Origin: Xylocopa sonorina
Taxonomy: Eukaryota; Arthropoda; Insecta; Hymenoptera; Apidae
DNA length: 64,000 nt
Direction: 5' to 3'
NCBI RefSeq assembly: GCF_050948175.1
Contig: NC_135204.1
Coordinates: forward strand, 6,749,473-6,813,472
Positions 37,901 through 48,350 of this stretch are shown here, in pieces. The notes below the pieces were generated by a model. The model made no database searches, had not been told where the DNA came from, and worked only from the letters and a program-made list of their open reading frames with translations. The position numbers and the translations under genes were made by a program. Within the stretch, counting starts at the first letter, position 1. Each line of letters begins with the position of its first letter.

Positions 37901-40900
37901 ACGTGTGACCGCGTGCACGTGCATCAGCCACGTGGGCGACTGTGGAGCCGTGCACCTCTTATGCGAGTAACGAGTGATCGCATCCACGGCCTCACGTGAC
38001 ACGTTGCCTTCCACGAAGCAACGTCCAACTTTTTCATACCACCGACACGTCCTCGCTACGAGCAATGACGTACGGAAATCTTGTTTTGGACATTAAAAAA
38101 ATATTGACATCGGTATTTAATAGAGATATCGCGCTACCGTTAACAAAAATGCGAGATCGCTAATAGCTTGTACCAACAAATCCGTCGATCAGGATATCGC
38201 CATTAATAAAACGACACGAGTGACAACTCCGGTGTTAATCCGAGTCATACATCGTGTCCCATCAACGTTATCATCAGCCTGCACTTAATACCCACGCGGA
38301 CATCATCATCGGCATTCCTATCCCGCGTTAATCGCCAGGCAAGGTTGGGAAATTAACCGGAAACCGATTTCTTATCGTCCACCGCTTCATCATATTTATC
38401 GTCATAATTTCCCCGCCTCCCACCCCTTGGAACGACACGTCATGAATAATGCACGGCGTCGTTTTTCGAGTCCGCGCATCGCGCCGCTTAACGGTAGAGT
38501 CAATCACGATAATGGATCCCATCGCTGAACCGGAGGTTCATTTAAATAGATTGCGTTTCGCGTCGCATAAGACGATCCTCCGCCGCCAACGTGGAATCGC
38601 TCGACGTTGCACGAGTTAACCAGCGGACGTGTATCGCGATGATAGGTTAGAGGTCCCGCTGCACGGTTCACCGTTGACCATCCATTGGCTCCGGGACCAC
38701 CGAGCCTGTAATTATGTCCGGCTGAGAGGCTTCACGGGGCGAGCCTTGCGGACGAGACGTCCAACGGGACACAAAAAATAGGAAAATAGCGTGCGAGAGG
38801 GTCGCGTCGTTGGGATTGGGCGCGATCGAACGGGCGCGGGTGTATTCTCGGTCGAGAAACCGGCGGATTTAGACTGCCGCTCACGCGGAGGCCAATCCTG
38901 AAAGCAATTACCGAATTTCGGCCACGTGCAGCTTGATCACGATAAGTTCCTAATTTGAGCGAGCAGTTCGGTACGGCCACGAGCGGAATGCTCTTGGCTC
39001 GCGTTAAAGGTGATCCGTAACTGTGGGATAATTGAATTTTATTATCAACTTGTTTCGTCTTTCTTTTTTTTTTGTTTCGCGAACGTTGTCCCGCTTCTTC
39101 GACGAAAGTGTCCGGTTTTAGGCGACGCAGAGATCTGTTGCGCGCAGCAAGTTCGAGTCGAATTTCAATAATTCTCGAATGCGTGGCTGGAGAACGGTGG
39201 CGTGGTAGATTAAACTCCCGCCGCGGCGCCAACCAATCCAGAAAGCAATTACTGAATTTCGACGTGGCCGTTCCTTCGCCGGAACTAACAAAAGGACCTC
39301 CTGGACCTCGCGTCTGCCGCGCTCAATCCCGGAATGTTCCTAGCTGCCGTGCTTTGTGCAACAGCGATAAGAGTCGGACGAAATGGAAGCTGATTGGCGC
39401 CACCTCGAAATGCCATATGGGAACTGTTTGTCTCTCGTCGAACAATTTACACACCACCGTGGAAAAGGTCTTGAGGACTGCGAGGCTAGTCTTCCGTTGG
39501 AAGCAACGCTTTTTGAATACCGTTTTCGCTATGCTTAGGAACACATCACTCCATCGGTTAATTAGTCGGAACGAATCTTGTGTAATTAATTGTATCGACG
39601 CGCAAAATTGCTAGTAATCTCGCAGAAGTAATGGCTGAGATAATTATGAGCGAAGTGTTATTTACTCTGCTGCGTTCATGGAATTGCGCGAAAAATAATT
39701 ACGCAAATAATTAAGGAACTATAGCACTCGCACGGTTAATGATAAATTATGAATATTTGCATATAATAATTGCACATTAACCATGATAAACAGTGTTATA
39801 CGTCCTGCGAAATTACTGAAAATTTGCAGTACATTGTCCCTTCCATTGCTGGTCCCATTTCCCTTCATCTTCATCGTTCGTTATATCGATATGTGGTTAC
39901 ACAAATTTTGTGCTCTTGTCTCTTTATAAAGTACAAGAGGCAAAATAATTTTCCAATCGTTTGTAAAAAAAATACTGTTGGCAAGGAATGTAGATTTCGA
40001 ACGAAAAATTTATCAGACATCAGTATTTTATTTAAATTCCAATAAAATATCGCAGGAAAAGGTATTCGATGAAAATCATCTGTATTGTACATCTGTGTTG
40101 ATTTCAAACGATATATTACACCGAATCCAGTTCACAGAATAAAATATCGTAGAAGGGAAAAACATGTAGTTAAAATCGTTAAATTTTTTGCTTTTAAACA
40201 ATATTTCAAAAATTTCTCTACTAAATAAAATAGCGCGGGAAACGGTGTTCAACGAAAATTATCAGGCAGACCCAAATTCGAAGCGATATATTACGCAAAA
40301 AAAAGAGGTGTTCGTTAAAATTTGTAATATGCTTCGAGTTCGAACAATATCCTTCATGAAATTCATCTGCCGAATGAAATATCGCAGGAGGAACTGCATG
40401 TTCAGCGTTGATCGTTGCACGGTTCAATTTCGAACGATGTTTGGCGCCAAACGACGGCAAACAGCGTTGCACGCCGTCACGTTTTGGCGCGCGATCCCCG
40501 CGTGTCTCTCGCCCCGACGAAATTCCACGCGGCCGTAAATTTTCGCGGCTGAGAATCGCGAGAGACGTTCACCGAACCGTTTCGTAGCTTAAATCACCGC
40601 AACCACCGGGTTGTCAAAGCAACAGTGAACGTTTGCGTCCCGGTTATTATCCGCTTAAGTGTACAGCGAACAAATGTTATTGCGTCGTAAATACAAGCTC
40701 GCGCGTCCCTCACCCGCGCCCGTTCGAGGGGTATCGCGTTTCAAACCGGCGCGATATGCTTGCACGACGCGGTGATACTAATCAGCCGGAGTGTCCGCGC
40801 CCCTTTCCATTGTGTCAAACCATTTATTACCAGCGGAGCTTCATCCTCTTACCACCTCGAACGCCGCTTTCTACGTTCAACCGATGGGTTAATCACACGT

Positions 40901-43900
40901 TTCGTTCGTATCGTCGCGCCACGTCTGCGATGCTCGAGAAAACGTGCCTAAGTTCCGGTCACGGAGTCCCGGCAATCCTCCCCACCACGGTTAATTAATA
41001 TTTCCCGCCCCCCTAATTGATGGCTCGCGCAGGAATCTTCGAAGCGGGACGGTTCCGCGTGATCAATCAATTTTTGAACCGTTCCGTTGATCGTTATTTT
41101 TATCGACGTGTATTAATCAACTTTTATTGCTTGAGAGAAACCAATGAAGAGATATTCAACAGTAACACATTTCATATACAACACCCACCCCCTTAAACGT
41201 ATTTAATCGTCTCTGGTTACCCCAACGCGACGCATCGACTTCCTCGCGTCGGATGAGGGATTATCCAGCGTTCAAATGCCCGTGAGAATCTCGCAACATA
41301 ATACGTTCCTCGGTAACCTGCCAGCTAGCCAGCCTTATCGTCAGAGACGTAGGTTACGCGTCTGAGATCAGACAGAAGGGGCCCAAGGCCCGCGGTACCT
41401 TCGAGTCCCCGTCTAGCCGCTTCGCAGCGGCCATGATAGATGGTCCGTCCTCCCTTTCGTTCCGTTGTTTCGTCTTTCGAGTTCTCCACCGCCGTCTTCT
41501 ATCCGACGAAGCAGCCTCGCCAACCACTGCTTGGCTGCTGACCAGAACAGATCGATGCGCCTGCTGTATGGACACGGAAGCCACGTCCATTCCGACACGA
41601 TCGTGATAACGACCTCCGGTATCTTCCCTTCTCGGTTCTCCTCTTTCGACCTAGACCAGCTGCCCCGGCTCGTGACGGGCTGATTGAGATTCAGGAGCGG
41701 GAAGCACGCGCACGGAAAAAGTGGACCTCCTTGTTAATCTCTGGATCGCATTCCTCCTGGTCCCGGTGCTCGATCTTCCTGCTGGCTGCCGGATGACTGG
41801 CTCCCCGATCGGGGCTGGTGCTTGCGATGCATGAATTCTTAGAGCGGATGGACGGAGATATTAATATGGATACGGAAGTTTTCTTGAGAATTTCCTTCTA
41901 TTCCTCGTGTTTCTAACTTTTTTGATCTGGTAAATCTGCTTAAATATGATTTGTATGGTTACGTAGGTATTATTAATCATTGGAATCGTGTAACGATGGA
42001 TGCTGCATAATATTTGGGTCAATTTGATGCGATGACTGATTGATAATTTTCAGTCAGATCGAAAATTATTGTAATTATTTGATCGATTTCGTAAGCTGAT
42101 GGACGTTAAAACCGTATCGTGGAATGTCGAATTGTAATAAGCCAGGGGATTAATAATTACGAGGATTTATGGATTTGGTGGCACGGTTACTCTTGTTTAG
42201 TGAAGCGGAAGTCATACTCTTTCGTGACTTTGATAGGTTGAAGTGATATGATCGTTCTACGAACGTGCATCGGATTCCAATGACACATTGTACTAATGAA
42301 GATGCTCGTTAAATATCGAAAGAGCTACACAAATAGAACCGCTAATATTAAAAGATTTATCTCTTTAAAACAAAGATAAACCCCAAAACGAAATCACATA
42401 TAATTCACAGGGATGTGTATCCGTGCAAACAATTGAATGCCGAATATTTCCCAAAAAGCGTCTGTCGATAGCTGCGATTATCAAATACACCCTCCATTGT
42501 CCATACAGTTGCAGACTAACGAAAAAAAGAAATCTGCCCCACTTTTCGCGAACAATGGCCGCCATTCATATAACATCGTCGAGTATAAAAAGGGTCTGGA
42601 ATCGTGGTTTTCGAAAAAATGGGACGCCATCCGTCGATGGATAAAATTTTCTTCCGCTCTACACCTCCCTTTCCCGTACCATCCCTATCTCTTTTACCCC
42701 TGTTCGTTTCTCGTTTTTCAACGCAGAGGAAGCGGAAACTTGGAACGAGAGGCGAACGATCGGGCTCTCGAAAGAGGAGCAAAACGAGAGGAGGAACGGA
42801 AAGTTTAAACGCGCCGCGGAAAAGTCACACGCCTGTCCGATATCCAAAGCTGGACGTAGGGGTGTGCGGCGACGCAGGGGGTGGAAACTCGCGCGACGCG
42901 TCCCGACAAACCGAACCCGTGTACTTCCGCGTGCACCACGTACGCGTGGCTGGTATGTAGGCCATTCGTCTGAAAAGTTTATGCGATAACCTCCGCGCTG
43001 GCTGCGACACTGACGAGGGAGCGGATCGCGCGCGCGCGAGGGGGTGTTCACGTGCAACCGACACGCGTTTTAAACAAATTCGCGATGCCAAAACACGTCT
43101 GTCAACGGTCGAACGCGTCGCAGTATAAAACACGCCGGTGATACGGTCCCGTTTTTTACTGCGCTGCGGGCTTCCGTTGTTTAAGACACGCCTCGGGCAA
43201 TAATTTGTTGCTCCTTTTTAATCCTGCCACTGTTTCCGTATTTTATACACGCGCGTTTCTGCTAGCTTTTACACGTGGTTCTCGAACATTTTTTCCAATT
43301 AGTTCAGTTCAAACGTTGTTCCTAAAATTTCATACAATGTATTCACGTTCTTTCGTTTCTAATGGGAACCTAATTCGCTTGAGAATGGGTCAGCTTTTTT
43401 TACACAGAAATCTCATGGATCTTGGATTTTTGTTAAAGATTCAAACATCGAAAGGTAACTTGTTGTTTCGTTAAAAATGAAAATCGTGAATTGTTTATAT
43501 CTCGTTAAAGAGTTATCGAGAATTTATGAGAATTCTACTCCGGGGAAGTCTATTAATTTTATCAGCAGAATGGAATCTCAAAGTTTAACGAAGTTATACA
43601 GTAATTATTCCGTAGATATAGGTCTTTACTTTCCTCTTCAGAATTTTGTTCTCTTGTACGCTGCTTTGATGGCGCTTTGTAATATAAAAGTTCTATTTTA
43701 TTGGTAGGGTATCAAGTTATTTTGGAAGTAATTTCATTTTCCCTGAAATGAACGCCACAGTATTCGTCAAATAATATTGTTTGTTAAATACGCCGTTACA
43801 CAGCGGGAACGATAAACGAGGCGGAGCGCAATTTTGCTCGCTTTCATGATACTCACAGACGCTTTAAGTTCATCATGTTGCTAAAGAGGAGGTCGGGTAG

Positions 43901-44600
43901 GTGACGTATTTGATTATTGCTAAGACGCAGCTTCTCGACGCCGACTAAATCCTGGAAGGCACCTCTCTCGATGGTGTGGATTTGATTGTTCGGTAACCAG
44001 CTGTAAAGAAAGCAATTTTAACCATTTTCGAATAAAATTTTCACAGTCAATTTCGAACGACGAAGCTCGAAATGCAATTTTTCTTGCGTCTCATTTCCTC
44101 CTTAGTTTATCTAGTAGAATCGTCGTCTATTAACGAGATATATTTGAATAGAGACTTGAGATGATCCGCGTGAAAGATTTCAATTACTACAGTAACTATT
44201 GTTCGAATTCCATTCTCCTCTTTGCGCTCGGAAGTGGAAACGAAACTTCGCGCCCTTTCGCTGCAAAGAGCCGCCCTGGCTGAAAACAGTCCGCGAAAGA
44301 ATACAATCTCCCTGCGCAGGTCGAGTTCCACGCGGAATTCTTGCAACTTCGCCACCCCCTGAACAATACGCGGGGTCCGCGACAAATTTCCCGGGAATTT
44401 CGCGGAAACTTTTCATCCCCTCACGGCTCCATTCAATTCTATTTACAGCACACGAGTGAAACTATCTTTTCCGCCCTTCCTCTAGACGGCTCGCGACGCA
44501 CTCCACATTTAACAAAACGTATACTCACAGAACGTGAAGCGTAGCCATGTCCTCAAAGTCCGTCTTGAATATCACCGTGATATTGTTCCCCTGCAGGTCC
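22220..44600 (-). CDS. sli: Slit, secreted Robo ligand (5' partial; 29 exons in window)
   Basis: Exons (5' to 3'): 44600-44529, 44000-43857, 37415-37344, 37112-37041, 36966-36753, 36643-36480, 36191-36120, 35983-35912, 35631-35560, 35362-35219, 34696-34533, 32560-32410, 31735-31589, 30305-30234, 30145-30074, 29019-28856, 28503-28302, 28201-28130, 28036-27965, 26814-26743, 26665-26502, 25990-25771, 24637-24328, 24192-23979, 23867-23406, 23301-23098, 22986-22837, 22743-22604, 22306-22220. All junctions keep frame and give 1,411 residues to a TAG. The order is LRR domains 1-4, six EGF modules, LamG, EGF7, cystine knot, exactly that of Slit. The protein is secreted by midline cells and repels axons and migrating cells through Robo. 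About 90 N-terminal residues (signal peptide and first LRR N-cap) lie upstream. Similarity to Drosophila Slit, judged from memory, is high throughout. Confidence 0.97.
23098..23867 (-). CDS. sli: slit laminin-G domain
   Basis: Exon 23406-23867 encodes most of the module: SLSFVDNSSLVELEPLRMRP, VTIVFTTTQENGVLLYNGQ, VELFNGRVRVSYDVGNYP, and the LKLVTPMYVGGVAPE strand. Exon 23098-23301 closes it with GCISEMWINHKLVDFSNA and then a long acidic linker (NEEEADEARDVVEAEG) before EGF7. The fly protein also has an acidic linker here. The donor of the second exon (GTGCTT) is weak but is the only one in phase. Confidence 0.95.
23979..25990 (-). CDS. sli: slit EGF modules 1-6 and inter-EGF cleavage region
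   Basis: Exon 25771-25990: EGF1 (CDLCYTSPCQNGGFCE) and the start of EGF2 (IDACYGNPCRNTGTC). Exon 24328-24637: rest of EGF2 plus EGF3, EGF4 and the start of EGF5; EGF3 and EGF5 carry calcium-binding-type starts (VDDCEDNKC, LDDCVDHMC). Exon 23979-24192: rest of EGF5 (NGATCIDGINNYECKC), the spacer STAMLYPQTSPC and EGF6 (HDCQHGACFQP). Slit is cut between EGF5 and EGF6 in animals studied; the YPQTSPC spacer, shared with fly Slit as I recall it, marks that place. Confidence 0.95.
26502..28503 (-). CDS. sli: slit LRR domain 4
   Basis: Exon 28302-28503 carries the N-cap (CLGDDYCPPQCNCAGSVVRC) and the first repeat (LYLDVNDIKTIQPERL). Single repeats are at 28130-28201 (NNQIEMLSNDTFKNL), 27965-28036 (SYNKLQCVQRSALAGL) and 26743-26814 (LHGNDISVIPEGAFEDL). 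Exon 26502-26665 is the C-cap (NPLYCDCSMRWLAEWVKKDY). In Slit this domain mediates dimerisation and heparan sulfate binding. The 27965-28036 exon is easily missed because it has no long open frame of its own. Confidence 0.95.
28856..32560 (-). CDS. sli: slit LRR domain 3
   Basis: Exon 32410-32560 carries the inter-domain linker and N-cap (CPAPCVCNGATVDCSNKEL). Exon 31589-31735 holds two repeats (NNELDKIKADGLFEKL, NKISRIEAMAFQGA); it is 147 bp rather than 144, one residue longer. Single repeats are at 30234-30305 (NRLREVHNKMFTGL) and 30074-30145 (NAITCVMHGSFDGL). Exon 28856-29019 is the C-cap, with NPLSCNCHLAWFAGWLRKRD and HHEFKCN. Four repeats, as in fly Slit. Confidence 0.95.
29660..29940. 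repeat. Degenerate AT-rich tandem repeat in slit intron
   Basis: Related units of about 118 bp sharing GTCGATTCAAT (29672 and 29789), then CGATTAATTYCAAT, then AT-rich AAATAAAR. A weaker partial unit seems to follow near 29840-29870. It sits in the 1.05-kb intron 29020-30073. Confidence 0.5.
33251..33266. repeat. (GC)8 microsatellite
   Basis: Eight GC units within a CG-rich patch of the 2.0-kb slit intron 32561-34532. Potential Z-DNA former. Confidence 0.85.
34533..36643 (-). CDS. sli: slit LRR domain 2 (Robo-binding) with its caps
   Basis: Exon 36480-36643 carries the end of LRRCT1 and the N-cap CPHPCICADGIVDC. Repeats: 36120-36191 (NSITEIPPKAFSPY), 35912-35983 (NQIKKVAADAFHGL), 35560-35631 (NKITELPSGLFQGL) and 35219-35362, two repeats with LLNANEISCIRTDLFRDL and LSLYDNNIRSLANGTF. 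Exon 34533-34696 is the C-cap, NPFICDCNLRWLNAYLHAHP with PIETSQAKCESPKRA. In Slit proteins this second domain binds the first Ig domain of Robo; its concave surface is well preserved here. Two donors in this stretch are weak (GTTCGT and GTTTGT). Confidence 0.96.
36753..44600 (-). CDS. sli: slit LRR domain 1 (six repeats and most of LRRCT1)
   Basis: The first exon here (44529-44600) starts mid-codon with LRR1, DLQGNNITVIFKTDFEDM. Exon 43857-44000 holds two repeats (NQIHTIERGAFQDL and NQIRHLPDLLFSNM). Single-repeat exons follow at 37344-37415 (NQIATIGPKTLRGI) and 37041-37112 (NNVLTCIDEASIREL). Exon 36753-36966 holds LRR6 and the C-cap with NPLSCDCHLAWLSRHLKS and QHTRCFSPIHL. The C-cap ends in the next exon with EHEFKC. 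A 6.4-kb intron splits the domain. The N-cap of this domain is not in the window. Confidence 0.95.
38866..39270. repeat. Diverged direct duplication, copies about 340 bp apart
   Basis: Copies at about 38866-38930 and 39208-39270. The best conserved core is CCAATCCnGAAAGCAATTAC followed by YGAATTTCG. In the slit intron 37416-43856. Confidence 0.55.
40041..40400. repeat. Degenerate repeat with AATAAAATATCGCAGGA core
   Basis: Core-like motifs start at 40041, 40138, 40224 and 40373. A second shared motif, GATATATTA preceded by TTYRAARC, occurs near 40102 and 40276. Spacing is irregular (86-149 bp). It is inside the 6.4-kb slit intron. Not assignable to a known family by eye. Confidence 0.5.
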
Positions 44601-47600
44601 CTGGAACAAAGAGCAAAACAAATTAATCTCTCTGCAGTGGTACAGTGGAGCGAGTCAATAATTCGACTAACGCGTCCAGTTGGTGGCAAAAATGTAATTT
44701 CACCCTCCTCGAGTAGAAGTCTCTCTCTCTCCCTCTGAGTATATCGCGGGGTGCTTATCATTATTATTACTATTCCGTTTTTTGAGTATAAAGGGACAAC
44801 CCTCTTGTCGTGGCGCTTAACCAATTCCATTTCAGCTCTCCAGCACTCCCACAGCCTTTCCTGTACACTTTGCGTCCTCAGCCAGGTAGCCAACCCCTCG
44901 TCCCTCTTTCCCTCTTTTCAACCCCCCTCTAGTCGCATTTATTTGCCGCGAATAAGTATTTCTGTTTCCCCGGCCCGTGCAAATATTTGTCTCGACATCG
45001 AGGGGGTGCGTCGACACAAAGAGCAACCTTCGGAGAAATTTTATCGCGAGCCCTTTTTTGCCGACGGTTTCGGAACGGTTGCCGCCGTTTACGCGACCGC
45101 TCAAAGCGAACCTGGAACGAGAGGACACCACCCCCGTGTCGGCGGTGGAAATGGGACCATCGGACCGTAAATCCGGATTTCGTTGGACGCTTTTGTCGCG
45201 GTGTTTTCGTTTGCTCCGCTGGATACCTGGCATGGCGGATGTAGCATGTAATTTTTTTACGCGCACCCGTTAATGAAACGTTGACACCATCTTAGTTGCG
45301 GTAGTTCGACACTTTTCTTAAGGCAACTAAGAGATTTGGAATTCTTGATTCTGGAAATTAAGTTTCGATGCACGTAGGTTAAGAAATCGTTTGAAAAACT
45401 GGTTATCTTAAGCAAAATGGAATCCACTGATTCTCCTACCAATTTGATTTTTTTTGAAAATTCCTACGAACGCTTGGAACTGATGGCGATTGAAAACTTT
45501 TGGTCGATAGTGTACGTCCCAGTCGCCAGAATCGAGAAATCGATACAACTAAAGGGTTGAAGCCTACGCGTACGCCGGTCGAGCGAATATCATTGTTCCG
45601 ATGCAGCGGCGGGCAACTGGAAAGCGTGAATTTGCTCGTCCCACGGATAGAGGAGGAAGGCCCGCGAGAGAGGGGTAGTAGCCGTCAAACACAGCCGTCT
45701 GCGAGCCCCGTCCAGCCGAGTTATTAAGGCCTTATTAAATTGCTTCCTTTTCCACGGGAAGCTTTTTTCCCTGACAAAAACCGGCCAGACGTAGGCACGA
45801 GTAACGAGCCAAGCCTACTCGCCGACCTCCCGTCGCCCAACGGATTCCTTCGTTGCGCCTTCGACCATTTTTTCCCTCCATTTTTTTCATCTCCCCGATT
45901 TCCCCGTCGACGACAACGACGCGAGGCGGAAACGCGAATTATTTCCTCGTTTTCGTTCGCCAGACGCGCGCCACCGTCCCAACACGAGACGCTGTGTGCA
46001 TTTTTTACCGGCCCTTTTAAGCCTTGCGTGAGATTTTAATTTCACCGTCGCGGCCAAGGCCCTTTTTTTAGGCTCGCGCTGGTTTTTCTACCTGCTAGAT
46101 ATTGTCCTCGCGCCACCCACCAAGGAATAATCGTACTGTCTGGTGAAACGTGCTAGGGAAACTATTGGACGCACTTTTGGCACGATTTTCACAGTCCTCG
46201 TCGTCTGTCATATATACGGGTTTCTTTTAGTAGCTTTATGAAACGCGACGGGATACTCCTCGTTAGTCACAGCAAAAGATACAACTCTAAATTCGCAGAA
46301 TTGGAGCGGGGAAGGTTATAAAAATGACAATAATACCGACAAACGAAAGAGTACCACGCGATATGACAAATTGAAACCGAATGAATACCCAGAACGACCA
46401 GTAAAAACACTATCGGGGTAAACGCGAGAGAGGATAACGAATATTAAAAAGAAGAAGCAAAATGAGAGGGAGAACGGGAAAGAAAACCGGTAATATCAAT
46501 AAACCAACAAACAGGGGACGGGTCGAGTCGAGACAAAGCGCATTTTAAGCGGGGTTATCCTTTAAATTGGTAGATGAAATCACGGATAGCAACGCTGGGT
46601 ATTCGTAATCGTGGTATCTCGTTGGCAATGGCTGGGAACAGTTTAGCGAGAGAGTAGCGAAAAGAGGAGGGGAAAAAAAAGGGGAGAAAAAAAATGTGGG
46701 AAAAAGCAGACGCGTGTAGGAGACAGAGAGTATTTAAAATGCAACCCCGGAGCATCTCGTCGATGGAGAGGAATGGCGCGCGCGCGCGTGTGCGTTCGCG
46801 CACAGATAGGAGATCCTCTTGATAATCGTTAAATGAAAAAAACGTGTTGACGGCTGGTAAACATTGGCGCGAAAAAATCTGTCGAAGCGGCGCTGGGTAC
46901 GCGACATCGATCAACACTTGTTTCCCGCGTCTACTGCCGCTGCGTGTGACTTTTCACTCGTGAAGAGAGACGGGAAGCGAAGGGGATGGGAGTTTGCCGG
47001 TGAAAATCGGCCCTGAAAAGGGCAACGCAAACTTTCCGCGCTCCTCGTTTCCGCCGCTTTTCAATTTCGACCGGCGAAAGAGAGCGCCACTCGAAACTAA
47101 AATTTCGCCCGTGAAACACGCCCCTTATTTTCTCGCGATACAAATTTTCGACGGATGTTTTAATCTTGTTCGCGGTCCAGCGAGTGGAGAATTACCTTGC
47201 GCGAAGGTGGGAAATTGCTGGCCAATTCTGTGACTTAAGTCTCGCGAGACAAATAGATTTTCGTTGGGAAGAAAGTGAATAATTCGAAAGCATTGAAATA
47301 TTGCCAAAAAGTGATTACATATTGAGACACTTTGGCAGCTGTTCCTCGTTGAAGTTAATTTTGGAAGGAATGTGTGCATCTCCTTTGAAGTTTAATCCAC
47401 TTATTACGTTCCAGTTTAAGCAGTAGTTAATTGAATACATAAGACGGCAATTAGCGACTTTAATGGTTCCGGTTGAAATAAAAGGGGATGGTTAACAAGT
47501 GGTAGAAAAGTTTTATAGAACTTCTTCACAAAAGCTTTCAATATTTCAAGAAATATTTTCATTGTCACTTTCCTTGGGATTTATTACATCTGCATTCTAT

Positions 47601-48276
47601 GTCCGTCTTAGAAAACTGGTAGTAGTGACTCAAAACGCAAAGAGTATACATTGAATTATATCAATTTACTGTCATAAAACTACCCTCGAAATGATCAAAT
47701 TTCCATAATTAAAGTACATTGTGGCTTGATGGATACTCGTTATTGAAAGAAACGATACAACTAACGACGGTACATCCAATATCCTCTCGTTCGATGGTTA
47801 TTTGTTGCCTTCGGGACAACGCATTACCTTAAAACGAAACGATCGCGTTCCGTGAGGCAGAAGCTTCGACGAACTTCGTTTACAGATCGCGTGGAACGAT
47901 CGATCGCGTTATCGAATCGGAAGCAGCCGAGCCTGGCCGCATAATCCACTTTATACTCTATTCGATTAACTCTGAACGAGGTAAAACGAGCGTAGTCGCC
48001 AGCAACGACTAACGAAGCCAATACGAAGAACAGGATGGCGCCGCGTTATCATCCCCCGCACTTTGTCGACCTCGACGTCGATCGAAAGACAACGAAGGAG
48101 AACGACGATCCGTCGCGCCATCCACCTCGAAACGTCGACGTGGCTTTCGATCGAGGATCTCTCTTCGCAGTGACACTAATCGTAAATCATCCCCTGCGCA
48201 TGGAATACGGAAGTTCTGGCTTCATAAGGGTTGCTTTCAGTCAAGTGTTTATTATTGAATCTTATTCCTGTGTGGT

Positions 48277-48350
48277 GGGGATCGGAATACACCCACAGTA
48301 TCCTCTGCTTGTCGTAAGAGGCGACTAATAGGGGGAGGAAAGGGTTAACG
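48277..48350. repeat. Probable dispersed-element fragment with hairpin motif
   Basis: Contains TGTCGTAAGAGGCGACTAA (48310-48328), a short stem GTCG/CGAC with an AG-rich loop. It is preceded by GGAATACACCCACAGTATCC and followed by a G/A-rich stretch. I recall closely similar sequence as a recurrent repeat in insect genomes but cannot name the family with confidence. Confidence 0.4.

Larger units (their letters stand above)
37416..43856 (-). other. slit intron, 6.4 kb
   Basis: No coding exon supported on either strand. It contains the duplicated segment at 38866-39270, the degenerate repeat at 40041-40400, a CG-dense block at about 42780-43150 and a TATAAAA at about 43122-43128 on the plus strand. 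Open frames here lack domain features and splice context. Confidence 0.8.
24638..44528 (-). other. Other slit introns over 300 bp
   Basis: Introns 24638-25770, 25991-26501, 26815-27964, 28504-28855, 29020-30073, 30306-31588, 31736-32409, 32561-34532, 34697-35218 and 44001-44528. Apart from the repeats listed separately, I see no gene, RNA or named element in them. In axo, only intron 5328-5667 exceeds 300 bp and it also looks empty. Confidence 0.65.

Noticed and set aside
39072..39614. 180-codon open frame on the plus strand inside a slit intron
   Set aside because: Arg/Ser-rich, spans the diverged duplication without a conserved frame, no splice or domain evidence.
22220..44600. Intronic microRNA like vertebrate miR-218 in Slit genes
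   Set aside because: Its mature sequence was not seen on either strand, and flies lack it as far as I know.
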